Below, in pieces: positions 1-7,564 of a DNA stretch of 64,000 nt. This stretch comes from Acidobacteriota bacterium. Lineage in GTDB: Bacteria > Actinomycetota > Acidimicrobiia > Spongiisociales > UBA5794. A program made the translations under genes and the position numbers. The stretch lies in the NCBI GenBank assembly GCA_022562055.1, contig JADFQA010000002.1:62001-126000 (forward strand). Direction: 5' to 3'. Position 1 is the first letter of the stretch; each line of letters begins with the position of its first letter. The notes beneath the pieces are model-generated. The model saw only the letters and a list, made by a program, of their open reading frames with translations, was not told where the DNA came from and did not search any database.

Positions 1-2999
1 GGGCCTGATACCAGCTTCACCGACACCCTGGTTAGTGGCGCAAACGTCTTGAGGTCGTAGATCAGCTGAGCAAGGTCTTCAATAGAGTAAATGTCGTGGT
101 GCGGCGGTGGCGATATCAGAGTGATGCCGGCAAGCGTGTGCCGCAACGCTGCAATATCGGGGGTCACCTTGTGGCCGGGCAACTGCCCACCCTCACCCGG
201 CTTGGACCCCTGGGCCATCTTGATTTGGAACTCCTCGGCTGAACTCAAGTAGCCGGGTGTGACACCGAACCTGCCAGAGGCGACCTGTTTGATCCGGGAG
301 TTCTTGGAAGTCCCATAACGTTCGGGGTCTTCACCACCTTCGCCCGAGTTGGACAGGCCACCGATGTAGTTCATCGCTTCCGCGAGTGTTTCGTGTGTCT
401 CGACCGACAGTGCCCCCAACGACATTGCCGCGGTGGTGAACCGACGCATGATCCGCTCGATCGGTTCGACCTCCTCGATGGGAACGGGAGACCCGACCGG
501 ACGAATTTCGAGAAGGTCTCGGATCTCAAGCACCGGACGCTCATCTTGGACAACGCTGAGGTACTTGTCCCACTGCTCAACGTCGTCCGATCGGACGGCC
601 TTCTGCAACGCGAGCACCGCCCGCGGACCAGCAATATGGTGAGCGCCGCCGCGGCGGTGTTTGTAGTACCCGCCAATCTCTTCGTCCCCGTCTTCGTACT
701 CGTCGTGCCGCACAGCAATGTCTGCTGCAATGCGGTCCCAGCCGAAACCACCGACACGATGTTGCACACGTCGGAACGCCATGTCGATGACTTCATCGTC
801 GAGACCGATCGTCTCGAAAAGTTCGCTCCCCCGATACGACGCAATCGTGCAGATCCCCATTTTTGACATGATCTTCAGGAGTCCGGTTTCGAGCGAACGA
901 CGGTAGTTCTCCTGCGCCTCGATCGGCCCAACGTCGATCGTTCCATCAGCGGCCATGGCGCGCACCTGTTCGATGGCGAGATACGGGTAGACGGCAGAAG
1001 CTCCAACACCGATGAGACATGCAAAGTCGTGCGCGTCGCGTGGCTCGCCCGACACCGCGATGATCGACGCGTGAAGACGCAGCCCTTCAGCAATGAGGCG
1101 GTGATGGACGGCGCCGACAGCAGCAAGAACCGGTACCGGCGCACGGTCGATAGTCACACCCATGTCTGTGACAACAAGAATCGTCGCACCATCGTTCACA
1201 GCATTCGTCGCTGCCTGACAGATATCTTCGAGAGCTTTGACAAGCGCTTCGGATCCGCCGGATGAAAGGTACGTAATGTCGATAACGTGCGACTTGAATT
1301 TCTCGTCAGAGTCGCCGGTCAAGGCCTGCAGCTCAGCATTGCTCAGTACGGAGGAACCGAGTTCGAGCATGTGCGCCTGCTGGGCCGTCTCTTCGAGAAG
1401 CGAACCGCGCCTACCGACGTAGGTGCGCAGAGACATCACGTGTCGCTCGCGAATCGGATCCATCGGTGGATTGGTGACCTGAGCGAACGCTTGGTGAAAA
1501 TACCGTGGCAAACGTTGGGGCAACTCTGATAGCGCCGCCAGCCCGGTGTCATGCCCCATGGATAACATTGGATCGGTTCCCTGCGCCATTGGCTGCAGGA
1601 TGAGACGGCGCTCTTCCGCCGTGTACCCAAACACGCGACTCAGTTTGGTGGCGTCGTAACGCTCGTCCTGTTCAGCGTCGAACGGGTCCTGAACGTAACG
1701 CGTCTCGGTCGTGATCCACTCTGCGTATGGCGCCGCCGCCGCGAGGTGCGCGTGGGTCTCGTCGGCGAACATGACCCGGCCGTCCTCGAGGTCGATCAGC
1801 AGTATGTCACCAGGTCCGAGTTGACCGGTAGCTACCGCCTCGATTTCATCCGCTGGAGACACGCCGGCTTCGGATGCGACGATGATGACGTCTTCAGTCA
1901 AGGTCCACCGAACCGGCCTAAGCCCGTTGCGATCGAGCCCAGCCATCAGCTGGACGCCGTCGCTCGCGGCGATCGCGGCCGGACCATCCCACGGCTCGGT
2001 CAAGAACGCGTGGTACTCATAGAAGGCCCTCATGTCATCCGAGAGGTCAGCAACGTTCTCCCATGCCGCCGGCATCAGCATCTCTTTCGTGTGGGCGATC
2101 GACCGACCAGACCTCACGAGAACTTCCATAGCGTTGTCCAGAGAGGCAGAGTCCGATCCGACAGGTTCGATCAACGGGTTCAGGTCCGCGAGGCGATCAC
2201 CCCACAGCTCGCTAACCAAGTCGTTGCTGCGCGCCGCCATCCAACTGCGGTTCGCCTGCACTGTGTTGATCTCGCCGTTATGCGCGAGCATGCGGAACGG
2301 CTGCGCCATGCTCCAGGCGGGAAAAGTGTTTGTCGAATAGCGCTGGTGGAAAATAGCAAAGTCAGTCTCGTACATCGGATCGACAAGGTCCCAATAGAAC
2401 ATCTCGACCGTTGAAGCAAGAAACAGACCCTTGTAAACCACAGTCCGGCTGGAGGCCGAGCAGATGAACAAGCCATCGGCCTCGGTTTGCTTCGACGCAC
2501 ATCGGCGGGCAAGGTACATCTTGCGTTCGAGTTCGTCGCCCGAAATACCGCGATCGGCAGAAACGAGAAGTTGCTCGATGACTGGTAGGGAAGCACGCGC
2601 CGTCTCGGACAAAATCGTCGTGCCCACGGGGACTTTCCGCCACCCGAGAACGGTAAGTTGCTCGCGCCGCGCTGCCTCCTCAACAACCATCCGCGACGTG
2701 CTGGTGTCTTCGCGGGGCAAGAACACCATGAACACGCCAAGCTGTCCCTCTCCAACTGGGTCGATACCCATGCGCATCAAATCGCGTTCTAACAACTTGA
2801 AGGGGATGCGAGTCATGAGCCCGGCGCCGTCACCCGTCCCGTCGGCAGAGCGCGCCCCGCGGTGATCCAGCGCGTGGAGACATCGGACGGCGGTTTCGAG
2901 AAGTCGATGTGAGCGACGCGCCCGACGGTCGGCGACGAAACCGACGCCGCATGCGTCCCGAACATCCGCAGGGTCATAGAACAGTTCGTGGTCTGTCAT
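1..2999 (-). CDS. gltB: Glutamate synthase large subunit (partial, 3' end outside window)
   Basis: Large subunit of glutamate synthase (GOGAT), which makes two glutamates from glutamine and 2-oxoglutarate. About 999 residues are visible of a family length near 1,500. The start ATG at 2999 has GGAGGTG seven bases upstream. The N-terminus shows the class II amidotransferase nucleophile Cys17 in DACGVGF, after a short leader that family members remove by processing, then DHRGARSADGTGDGAGL. The last visible residues (LTRVSVKLVSG) match the FMN-binding synthase domain. The iron-sulfur cysteines and C-terminal beta-helix lie beyond position 1. No gltD is visible; it may lie downstream, outside the window. 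Confidence 0.95.
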   Translation of the reverse strand, partial: MTDHELFYDPADVRDACGVGFVADRRARRSHRLLETAVRCLHALDHRGARSADGTGDGAGLMTRIPFKLLERDLMRMGIDPVGEGQLGVFMVFLPREDTSTSRMVVEEAARREQLTVLGWRKVPVGTTILSETARASLPVIEQLLVSADRGISGDELERKMYLARRCASKQTEADGLFICSASSRTVVYKGLFLASTVEMFYWDLVDPMYETDFAIFHQRYSTNTFPAWSMAQPFRMLAHNGEINTVQANRSWMAARSNDLVSELWGDRLADLNPLIEPVGSDSASLDNAMEVLVRSGRSIAHTKEMLMPAAWENVADLSDDMRAFYEYHAFLTEPWDGPAAIAASDGVQLMAGLDRNGLRPVRWTLTEDVIIVASEAGVSPADEIEAVATGQLGPGDILLIDLEDGRVMFADETHAHLAAAAPYAEWITTETRYVQDPFDAEQDERYDATKLSRVFGYTAEERRLILQPMAQGTDPMLSMGHDTGLAALSELPQRLPRYFHQAFAQVTNPPMDPIRERHVMSLRTYVGRRGSLLEETAQQAHMLELGSSVLSNAELQALTGDSDEKFKSHVIDITYLSSGGSEALVKALEDICQAATNAVNDGATILVVTDMGVTIDRAPVPVLAAVGAVHHRLIAEGLRLHASIIAVSGEPRDAHDFACLIGVGASAVYPYLAIEQVRAMAADGTIDVGPIEAQENYRRSLETGLLKIMSKMGICTIASYRGSELFETIGLDDEVIDMAFRRVQHRVGGFGWDRIAADIAVRHDEYEDGDEEIGGYYKHRRGGAHHIAGPRAVLALQKAVRSDDVEQWDKYLSVVQDERPVLEIRDLLEIRPVGSPVPIEEVEPIERIMRRFTTAAMSLGALSVETHETLAEAMNYIGGLSNSGEGGEDPERYGTSKNSRIKQVASGRFGVTPGYLSSAEEFQIKMAQGSKPGEGGQLPGHKVTPDIAALRHTLAGITLISPPPHHDIYSIEDLAQLIYDLKTFAPLTRVSVKLVSG

Positions 3000-3049
3000 C
3001 TCGTTTCACCTCCGACGGGTACTGGACGTCGCGCCGACGCGAGGACCCT

Positions 3050-3078
3050 CAACTACCGGCAACTACCGGCAACTACCA
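3050..3078. repeat. Tandem decamer repeat upstream of gltB
   Basis: The decamer CAACTACCGG occurs twice in full and a third time nearly complete, head to tail, about 50-80 bp upstream of the gltB start. It lies outside any gene I can support. It could be a regulator-binding array for gltB or simple slippage; the sequence cannot decide. Confidence 0.7.
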
Positions 3079-3198
3079 ACGTCCTGGGACACGGGAGCAG
3101 TGTCAACTCTGCCCGACAACGCCATTGCACCTTACGGAATGTGGCTGAATGTGCAAAACCGTGCATACGGGGCCGCAACGATGCACCTATGCACCGGT

Positions 3199-3204
3199 TA
3201 CGCT
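3199..3204 (+). promoter_or_regulatory. Leaderless -10 box (TACGCT)
   Basis: TACGCT fits TANNNT and ends 6 nt before the ATG at 3211, which has no Shine-Dalgarno site. The same layout recurs at several other genes in the window. Confidence 0.4.
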
Positions 3205-3210
3205 ACCTCC

Positions 3211-3657
3211 ATGCCGGCAATCGTCATCGGGGCCGACACACCCCAAGGTGTACGCATTCTCGAGGCGCTTGCCAACCGGGAAGGTGACCTGCGAGCCTTC
3301 GTAAGTACACCAGAGGCGCGCGCCGAACTTGTCGCGAAGGGCATACGAGCCGCGAACGGGGACGTGTCCGACGGAACTCACGTTGGCAGCGCCGCGATCG
3401 GAGCGTTCTGCGCCGTGTGCATCTCGACTGCGACTCACGACGACCGTGAACGATCATTCGCATCAACACCGGCCGCGGTTGTCTCCCAATGGGCAGAGGG
3501 TCTCAAGGACGCCGGCGTCCGACGAATCATCTGGGTGTCGTGCGACGACGTGGACGGGTCGCCGCTAAGCCAGATCGGGGCGACCTTCGTGTCCGTCGAC
3601 TTCGACGACACAACGCCGGGGGCAATCCTCGATCTGGTCGACGCCGACACGCTTTGA
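3211..3657 (+). CDS. Small Rossmann-fold NAD(P)-binding protein
   Basis: The 148-residue product starts MPAIVIGADTPQGVRILEAL, a beta strand followed by a glycine-rich turn typical of NmrA-like or atypical short-chain dehydrogenase folds. A later IIWVSCDDVDG segment fits a further Rossmann strand. It is much shorter than full NmrA proteins (about 250-300 aa), and no catalytic YxxxK motif is visible, so a sensor or scaffold role is as likely as catalysis. The frame stays open upstream to an ATG at 3100. I prefer 3211 because it begins exactly at the fold and has a leaderless -10 box. Substrate and partner are unknown. It is transcribed divergently from gltB. Confidence 0.65.
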   Translation: MPAIVIGADTPQGVRILEALANREGDLRAFVSTPEARAELVAKGIRAANGDVSDGTHVGSAAIGAFCAVCISTATHDDRERSFASTPAAVVSQWAEGLKDAGVRRIIWVSCDDVDGSPLSQIGATFVSVDFDDTTPGAILDLVDADTL

Positions 3658-3802
3658 CGGAGCCTGGTTGCGCCGTGCCCGGATAGCGGCAGAGCCTCTG
3701 CGGTCACGTCGTTTTGGGCGACTCAGATGCCATACCGAGTCCGACCCGGCCGCGGGAAGGAAGGCGATCGGGTGCACCGTTAGTCGGTTTGTTAAAACGC
3801 GG

Positions 3803-3808
3803 TAGTGT
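3803..3808 (+). promoter_or_regulatory. Leaderless -10 box (TAGTGT) for leader peptide
   Basis: TAGTGT ends 7 nt before the ATG at 3816, which opens an 8-codon leader reading frame ending in the start codon of the next gene. Confidence 0.4.
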
Positions 3809-3815
3809 CGACGTC

Positions 3816-3842
3816 ATGCCACGAAGGGATGTTTCGCAATGA
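3816..3842 (+). CDS. Possible 8-residue leaderless leader peptide
   Basis: ATG 3816 opens MPRRDVSQ followed by TGA at 3840-3842. That stop overlaps the ATG at 3839 of the oxidoreductase gene in an ATGA arrangement. The TAGTGT box 7 nt upstream fits leaderless translation of this mini-frame, with reinitiation at the main gene helped by AAGGG inside it (3824-3828). It could equally be plain 5' leader, with ribosomes binding directly at AAGGG. Confidence 0.3.
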   Translation: MPRRDVSQ

Positions 3843-4627
3843 ACGATCACGTCGAAATAGCTGTGCAGCTCCATCCGCAGCATGCTGACTACTCCGATAT
3901 CCGAGACGCCGTTGGTCGAGCCGAGGACGCGGGATTCGACATCCTCTACAACTGGGATCACTTCTACCCGCTGTACGGCGACGCTGACGGGAAACACTTC
4001 GAGTGCTGGACGATGCTCGGGGCCTGGGCAGAACAGACCTCCCGCATCAAGATCGGGGCGCTGGTAACGTGCAACTCGTACCGCAACCCAGAACTCCTCG
4101 CAGACATGGCGCGCACCGTCGACCACATGTCGGGCGGGCGACTCGTGTTCGGGATTGGGTCGGGCTGGTTCGAGCGCGACTACGACGAGTTTGGATACGA
4201 ATTCGGGACGGCGGGCGACCGTTTGCGGTCCCTCGACGCTGCATTGCCACGCATCAAGGAACGCTGGTCAAAGTCGAACCCGGCACCGTCGGATATTCCC
4301 ATTCTCATCGGCGGGGGCGGCGAAAAGGTCACCCTGAGAATTGTCGCCGAACATGCCCAGGTGTGGCACTATTTCGGCAGTCCTGACGAAATGAAGCGCA
4401 AGAGCGAGATCCTCGACGAGTGGTGCGCCAAGGTCGGTCGCGACCCGAAAGAGATCCGCCGGGCGGTCTCGACTCAGGGTCCAGAAACACAGATGCTTGA
4501 GGACGCCGACATGTACTACGACCTTGGGTACCGCGAGTTCACGCTCGGTCTCAACGGCCCCGACTACAACATGGACGTCGCAAAAGAGTGGCTCGCCTGG
4601 CGAGACAACAAGAACGCCCAAACATAA
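3839..4627 (+). CDS. LLM-class F420-dependent oxidoreductase
   Basis: A 262-residue single-domain TIM-barrel protein of the bacterial luciferase-like superfamily. These proteins in actinobacteria usually use coenzyme F420 for hydride transfer. Visible family features are the N-terminal EIAVQLHPQ strand, NWDHFYPL, the KIGALVTCNSYRNP block, MSGGRLVFGIGSGWFERDY (the GxGxGW signature) and a C-terminal IPILIGGGGEK strand. Length is normal for the short TIGR-type LLM subgroup. The start ATG overlaps a tiny upstream frame. It converges on a second LLM gene at 4688, with a large palindrome between the two. Substrate is unknown. Confidence 0.85.
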   Translation: MNDHVEIAVQLHPQHADYSDIRDAVGRAEDAGFDILYNWDHFYPLYGDADGKHFECWTMLGAWAEQTSRIKIGALVTCNSYRNPELLADMARTVDHMSGGRLVFGIGSGWFERDYDEFGYEFGTAGDRLRSLDAALPRIKERWSKSNPAPSDIPILIGGGGEKVTLRIVAEHAQVWHYFGSPDEMKRKSEILDEWCAKVGRDPKEIRRAVSTQGPETQMLEDADMYYDLGYREFTLGLNGPDYNMDVAKEWLAWRDNKNAQT

Positions 4628-4642
4628 CCCCACTATCTGTTT

Positions 4643-4682
4643 TGGCATCCAATAGTGCACCATGGTGCACTATTGGATGCCA
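4643..4682. terminator. Perfect 40-bp palindrome, bidirectional terminator candidate
   Basis: The 20-bp arm TGGCATCCAATAGTGCACCA is followed at once by its exact reverse complement. As RNA it would give an 18-bp stem with a CAUG loop. It lies exactly between the convergent genes ending at 4627 and 4688. Neither side has a U-tract, as in the tail-less hairpins common in actinobacteria. A dimeric regulator site is the alternative. Confidence 0.75.
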
Positions 4683-4687
4683 GAAAA

Positions 4688-5671
4688 TCAATACTCTGCC
4701 AGGTAGGCGAGAATATTGACCATTATTTTGCGGTCGCCGGTGAGCAGGTTGATCGCCCCGACCGTGACCCCCGCCTCGGAGAACTCGACGAGCCGGTCGC
4801 GGATCGCACCCATCGGCCCCACAAGAGAAACCGCATCGACTACCTCGTCGGTCAACGCTGCAGCCACTGCTCCTCTGTCCCCCGCCGCAAACCCCTCGGC
4901 AACCTTGCTAGCAGCCTCCTCGAACCCGCACCATGCAAGAAACCTGTTGTAGACGGGCTGGGCAAAATACGGACCAAAAGCTCGACGGATTAGGTCACGC
5001 CCTTCGTCGAGATCGTCGGTCACCACGGTATGGAACCGTGCCATCACACCGAACGAGTCTGGCAAGTCTCGCCCGGTTAACGCGGCGCCCTTCCTAGACA
5101 GCGCGATCTGCTTTGCCACGACATTTGCTGGCATCAGGTTAAGACAGACGCCGTCCCCAACCTCGCCGGAGGTTCTCAACATTCCGGGACCCAGAGCACC
5201 GACATACACATCGCACACACCCACGGCCGGACCCGCAAGACGGAAGCCGGACATCTGCGCCGTGTCCGTCGTTACGCTACGCGCCCCACCGATGGCCTGC
5301 TTCACTCCGTCCACCATGTCGCGCACTCGAGACCGTGGTGGGTCGAACGTACGGTCATGCCATGACTCGACAATCAACTGCGAAGAAGCGCCAATCCCCA
5401 AATGAAACGCCCTGCCTTCGAGCAATTGACTTATGGTGACAGCGCCCATTGCGTGGAGGGCAACGCTGCGATTTGCTGCAGCAACGACTGCGACGCCGAT
5501 CTCCATATATTGCGTTGCACTGGCAATTCCCCCGGCAAGCGAGAACGCCTCCGGGCCGGCGACCTCGGACAGCCACACTTCGCGCACTCCTCGCCGTTCG
5601 ACCTGAACGCACAGCAGCACGGCGTCGGCAGCGCTGAGGGATGGCGCTGTTGGACTCGCAGCGATTCGCAT
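4688..5671 (-). CDS. LLM-class F420-dependent oxidoreductase
   Basis: A 327-residue luciferase-like TIM barrel. The features are VWLSEVAGPEAFSLAGGIA, IGVAVVAAANRS, the GRAFHLGIGASSQ signature near residue 90, and a C-terminal GPMGAIRDRLVEFSEAGV segment typical of F420-dependent members of normal 300-350 aa length. ATG 5671 is preceded by ATGGAGA, an acceptable ribosome site. A strong inverted repeat lies 25-80 bp upstream. It is distinct from the neighbouring LLM gene at 3839 rather than a recent duplicate, since only the fold signatures are shared. Substrate is unknown. Confidence 0.85.
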   Translation of the reverse strand: MRIAASPTAPSLSAADAVLLCVQVERRGVREVWLSEVAGPEAFSLAGGIASATQYMEIGVAVVAAANRSVALHAMGAVTISQLLEGRAFHLGIGASSQLIVESWHDRTFDPPRSRVRDMVDGVKQAIGGARSVTTDTAQMSGFRLAGPAVGVCDVYVGALGPGMLRTSGEVGDGVCLNLMPANVVAKQIALSRKGAALTGRDLPDSFGVMARFHTVVTDDLDEGRDLIRRAFGPYFAQPVYNRFLAWCGFEEAASKVAEGFAAGDRGAVAAALTDEVVDAVSLVGPMGAIRDRLVEFSEAGVTVGAINLLTGDRKIMVNILAYLAEY

Positions 5672-5696
5672 GATTCTCCATCTGGGGGAAACTTCT

Positions 5697-5750
5697 TGGA
5701 TTCTGGCGCTTTGTCATGCGATATACGGGATGAGAAAGCGCCAGAATCCA
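5697..5750. terminator. 16-bp inverted repeat between two minus-strand genes
   Basis: TGGATTCTGGCGCTTT (5697-5712) pairs perfectly with AAAGCGCCAGAATCCA (5735-5750). After one mismatch, TCAT/ATGA adds four more inner pairs. It sits downstream of the ABC exporter stop (5804) and upstream of the LLM start (5671), so it may end the exporter transcript or act as an LLM operator. No U-tract is present. Confidence 0.6.
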
Positions 5751-5803
5751 CGATTTTCGTCTACGTTACTTGGGCGCGCAGAACCTTTGCCGACGGGGGT
5801 ACG

Positions 5804-7564
5804 TCACGACAGCCCGCGCTTCCAGGCGTCCACGAGTTCTTTGTATGGTTCGCTCGATTCGAGGAGCTGCTCGTGGGTCCCGTCCGCAATGATCGCACCC
5901 GCGTCGATCATGATGACCCGGTCGGCCCGTTCGGCGCTGTGAAGTCGGTGTGCAATGACGACCGATGTGCGACCGCTCAACAGCGTGCGCAACGCGGCCT
6001 CGATCTCGAGCTCCTTCTGGGGGTCGAGGTTTGACGTCGCCTCATCAAGCACGATGACAACCGGGTCGACCAGAAGGGCTCTGGCCAGCGCAATGAGCTG
6101 TCGCTCTCCCGACGAAAACCGACTCCCTCGCTCGCGGACCTCGGTGTCGAGACCTTCAGGAAGCATGTGCAGCCACTGCGCAATCCCCATTGTTTCGCAC
6201 ACCGCCAAAATCTGGTCGTCGGTTGCGTCCGGTGCGCCATACCGGAGGTTGTCGCGCAATGTGGCGTTAAAGAGAAAGTCATCTTGAGGAATCAGTGCCA
6301 CCGAAACAGCGCGGCTTGCGTGGGTGAGCGTTCTCAAGTCCTCATTGTCCAGTGCCACCGAGCCGCTGGAGGGGTCGTAAAAGCGCATGAAGAGTTTGGC
6401 TATCGTCGACTTCCCCGCCCCGGTTTGGCCGACTATCGCCAACCGTTGACCGGCAGGAACGACCAGGTCGACACTCTTGAGAACCAACCTCTCCGGTTCG
6501 TAACCAAACGACACTGACGAGAGCGAGAGCCTGCCCTCGACGGGCAGCGCGACGTCAACAGCGTCCGCTGCCTCCACAACCTCAACGGTTGTGTCGACGA
6601 CGGCGAACAGTTTGTGCAGCGCCGCGACCGCGGACTGCCCGAGGTTGTACACGTTTGCGAGGTTGATGATCGGCATGAAGAACCAGTCAACGTACAGCAA
6701 GAACGCGATGAGCGTGCCAAGGGTGAGGCTGCCGTCGATGACACGACTGCCTCCGAAGGCAAGCACCGCGCCGACCGCAAGGCTTCGCAGGAACGCAACC
6801 GTTGGGAAGTAGATCGAGATCGCCCGCGCTGTGCTCATATTTGCTTCGAAGTACTTTTCGTTGATCCTCTGGAACGCCCTTGCCTGACCGGACTCCTGTG
6901 TAAACGCTTGGACGACGCGGACGCCGGTGATCCCCTCTTGGAGAAGGGCGAGCACGCCACCGATCCTTTCACGGACTTGTGCATACGACTCGGCAACCCA
7001 CCGCTGAAACACCGCTGATATTGCGACGAGGACCGCAATGATCCCGAGGATCGGGAGCGCCATCCGTACATCGACAAGGACAAGCGCGACCGCGACACCC
7101 AACACCGTGAGACCGTTCGACAGTGCCATCACAGCCCCCTCGTTCACGAATTCGGTCATCGACTCAATATCAGAAGTCATCCGCGAGACGAGCACCCCGG
7201 CCTTAGTGCGGTCGTAGAACGGCATGTCGAGCGTCATCAGAGTCGAGAACACTTTGCTGCGGAAATGTTCAAGGTAATCCTCACCGAGCCGGGCTACCGC
7301 AAACTGGGCGATTCGCTGAGCGACGTACTGGACGACCAGCAGGCCCAGACCAATCACTGACACGACGGTGATCACGGTGGTGTCGCCCACCTCGATGCCG
7401 TCGTCAACACCGACCCGAACAGCGATCGGGATGAGCAGTCGTGCCACCGTCGCGATAACCGTGAGCCCTATCGCAATCGTGGCGCGCCCCTTGAGATGGG
7501 CACCCATTCGGACCGCACGCCAAATCACACGGTCTCTCACCGAGGCGTCTACCGTGGCGCTCAT
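5804..7564 (-). CDS. Heterodimeric ABC exporter subunit (canonical Walker B)
   Basis: A 586-residue half-transporter: six-helix exporter membrane domain (about residues 20-300) followed by a nucleotide-binding domain. Walker A is VGQTGAGKST, the switch histidine lies in VVIAHRLHS, and Walker B is VVIVLDEATSNLD with catalytic Glu508. The signature is altered from LSGGQ to FSSGE. Its ATG overlaps the stop of the upstream partner gene by 4 nt, so the two are translationally coupled and almost certainly form one heterodimer. In such exporters one ATP site is weak: here it would combine this altered signature with the partner's Walker motifs. Substrate is unknown; lipid or drug export is typical of the family. 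Confidence 0.93.
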   Translation of the reverse strand: MSATVDASVRDRVIWRAVRMGAHLKGRATIAIGLTVIATVARLLIPIAVRVGVDDGIEVGDTTVITVVSVIGLGLLVVQYVAQRIAQFAVARLGEDYLEHFRSKVFSTLMTLDMPFYDRTKAGVLVSRMTSDIESMTEFVNEGAVMALSNGLTVLGVAVALVLVDVRMALPILGIIAVLVAISAVFQRWVAESYAQVRERIGGVLALLQEGITGVRVVQAFTQESGQARAFQRINEKYFEANMSTARAISIYFPTVAFLRSLAVGAVLAFGGSRVIDGSLTLGTLIAFLLYVDWFFMPIINLANVYNLGQSAVAALHKLFAVVDTTVEVVEAADAVDVALPVEGRLSLSSVSFGYEPERLVLKSVDLVVPAGQRLAIVGQTGAGKSTIAKLFMRFYDPSSGSVALDNEDLRTLTHASRAVSVALIPQDDFLFNATLRDNLRYGAPDATDDQILAVCETMGIAQWLHMLPEGLDTEVRERGSRFSSGERQLIALARALLVDPVVIVLDEATSNLDPQKELEIEAALRTLLSGRTSVVIAHRLHSAERADRVIMIDAGAIIADGTHEQLLESSEPYKELVDAWKRGLS

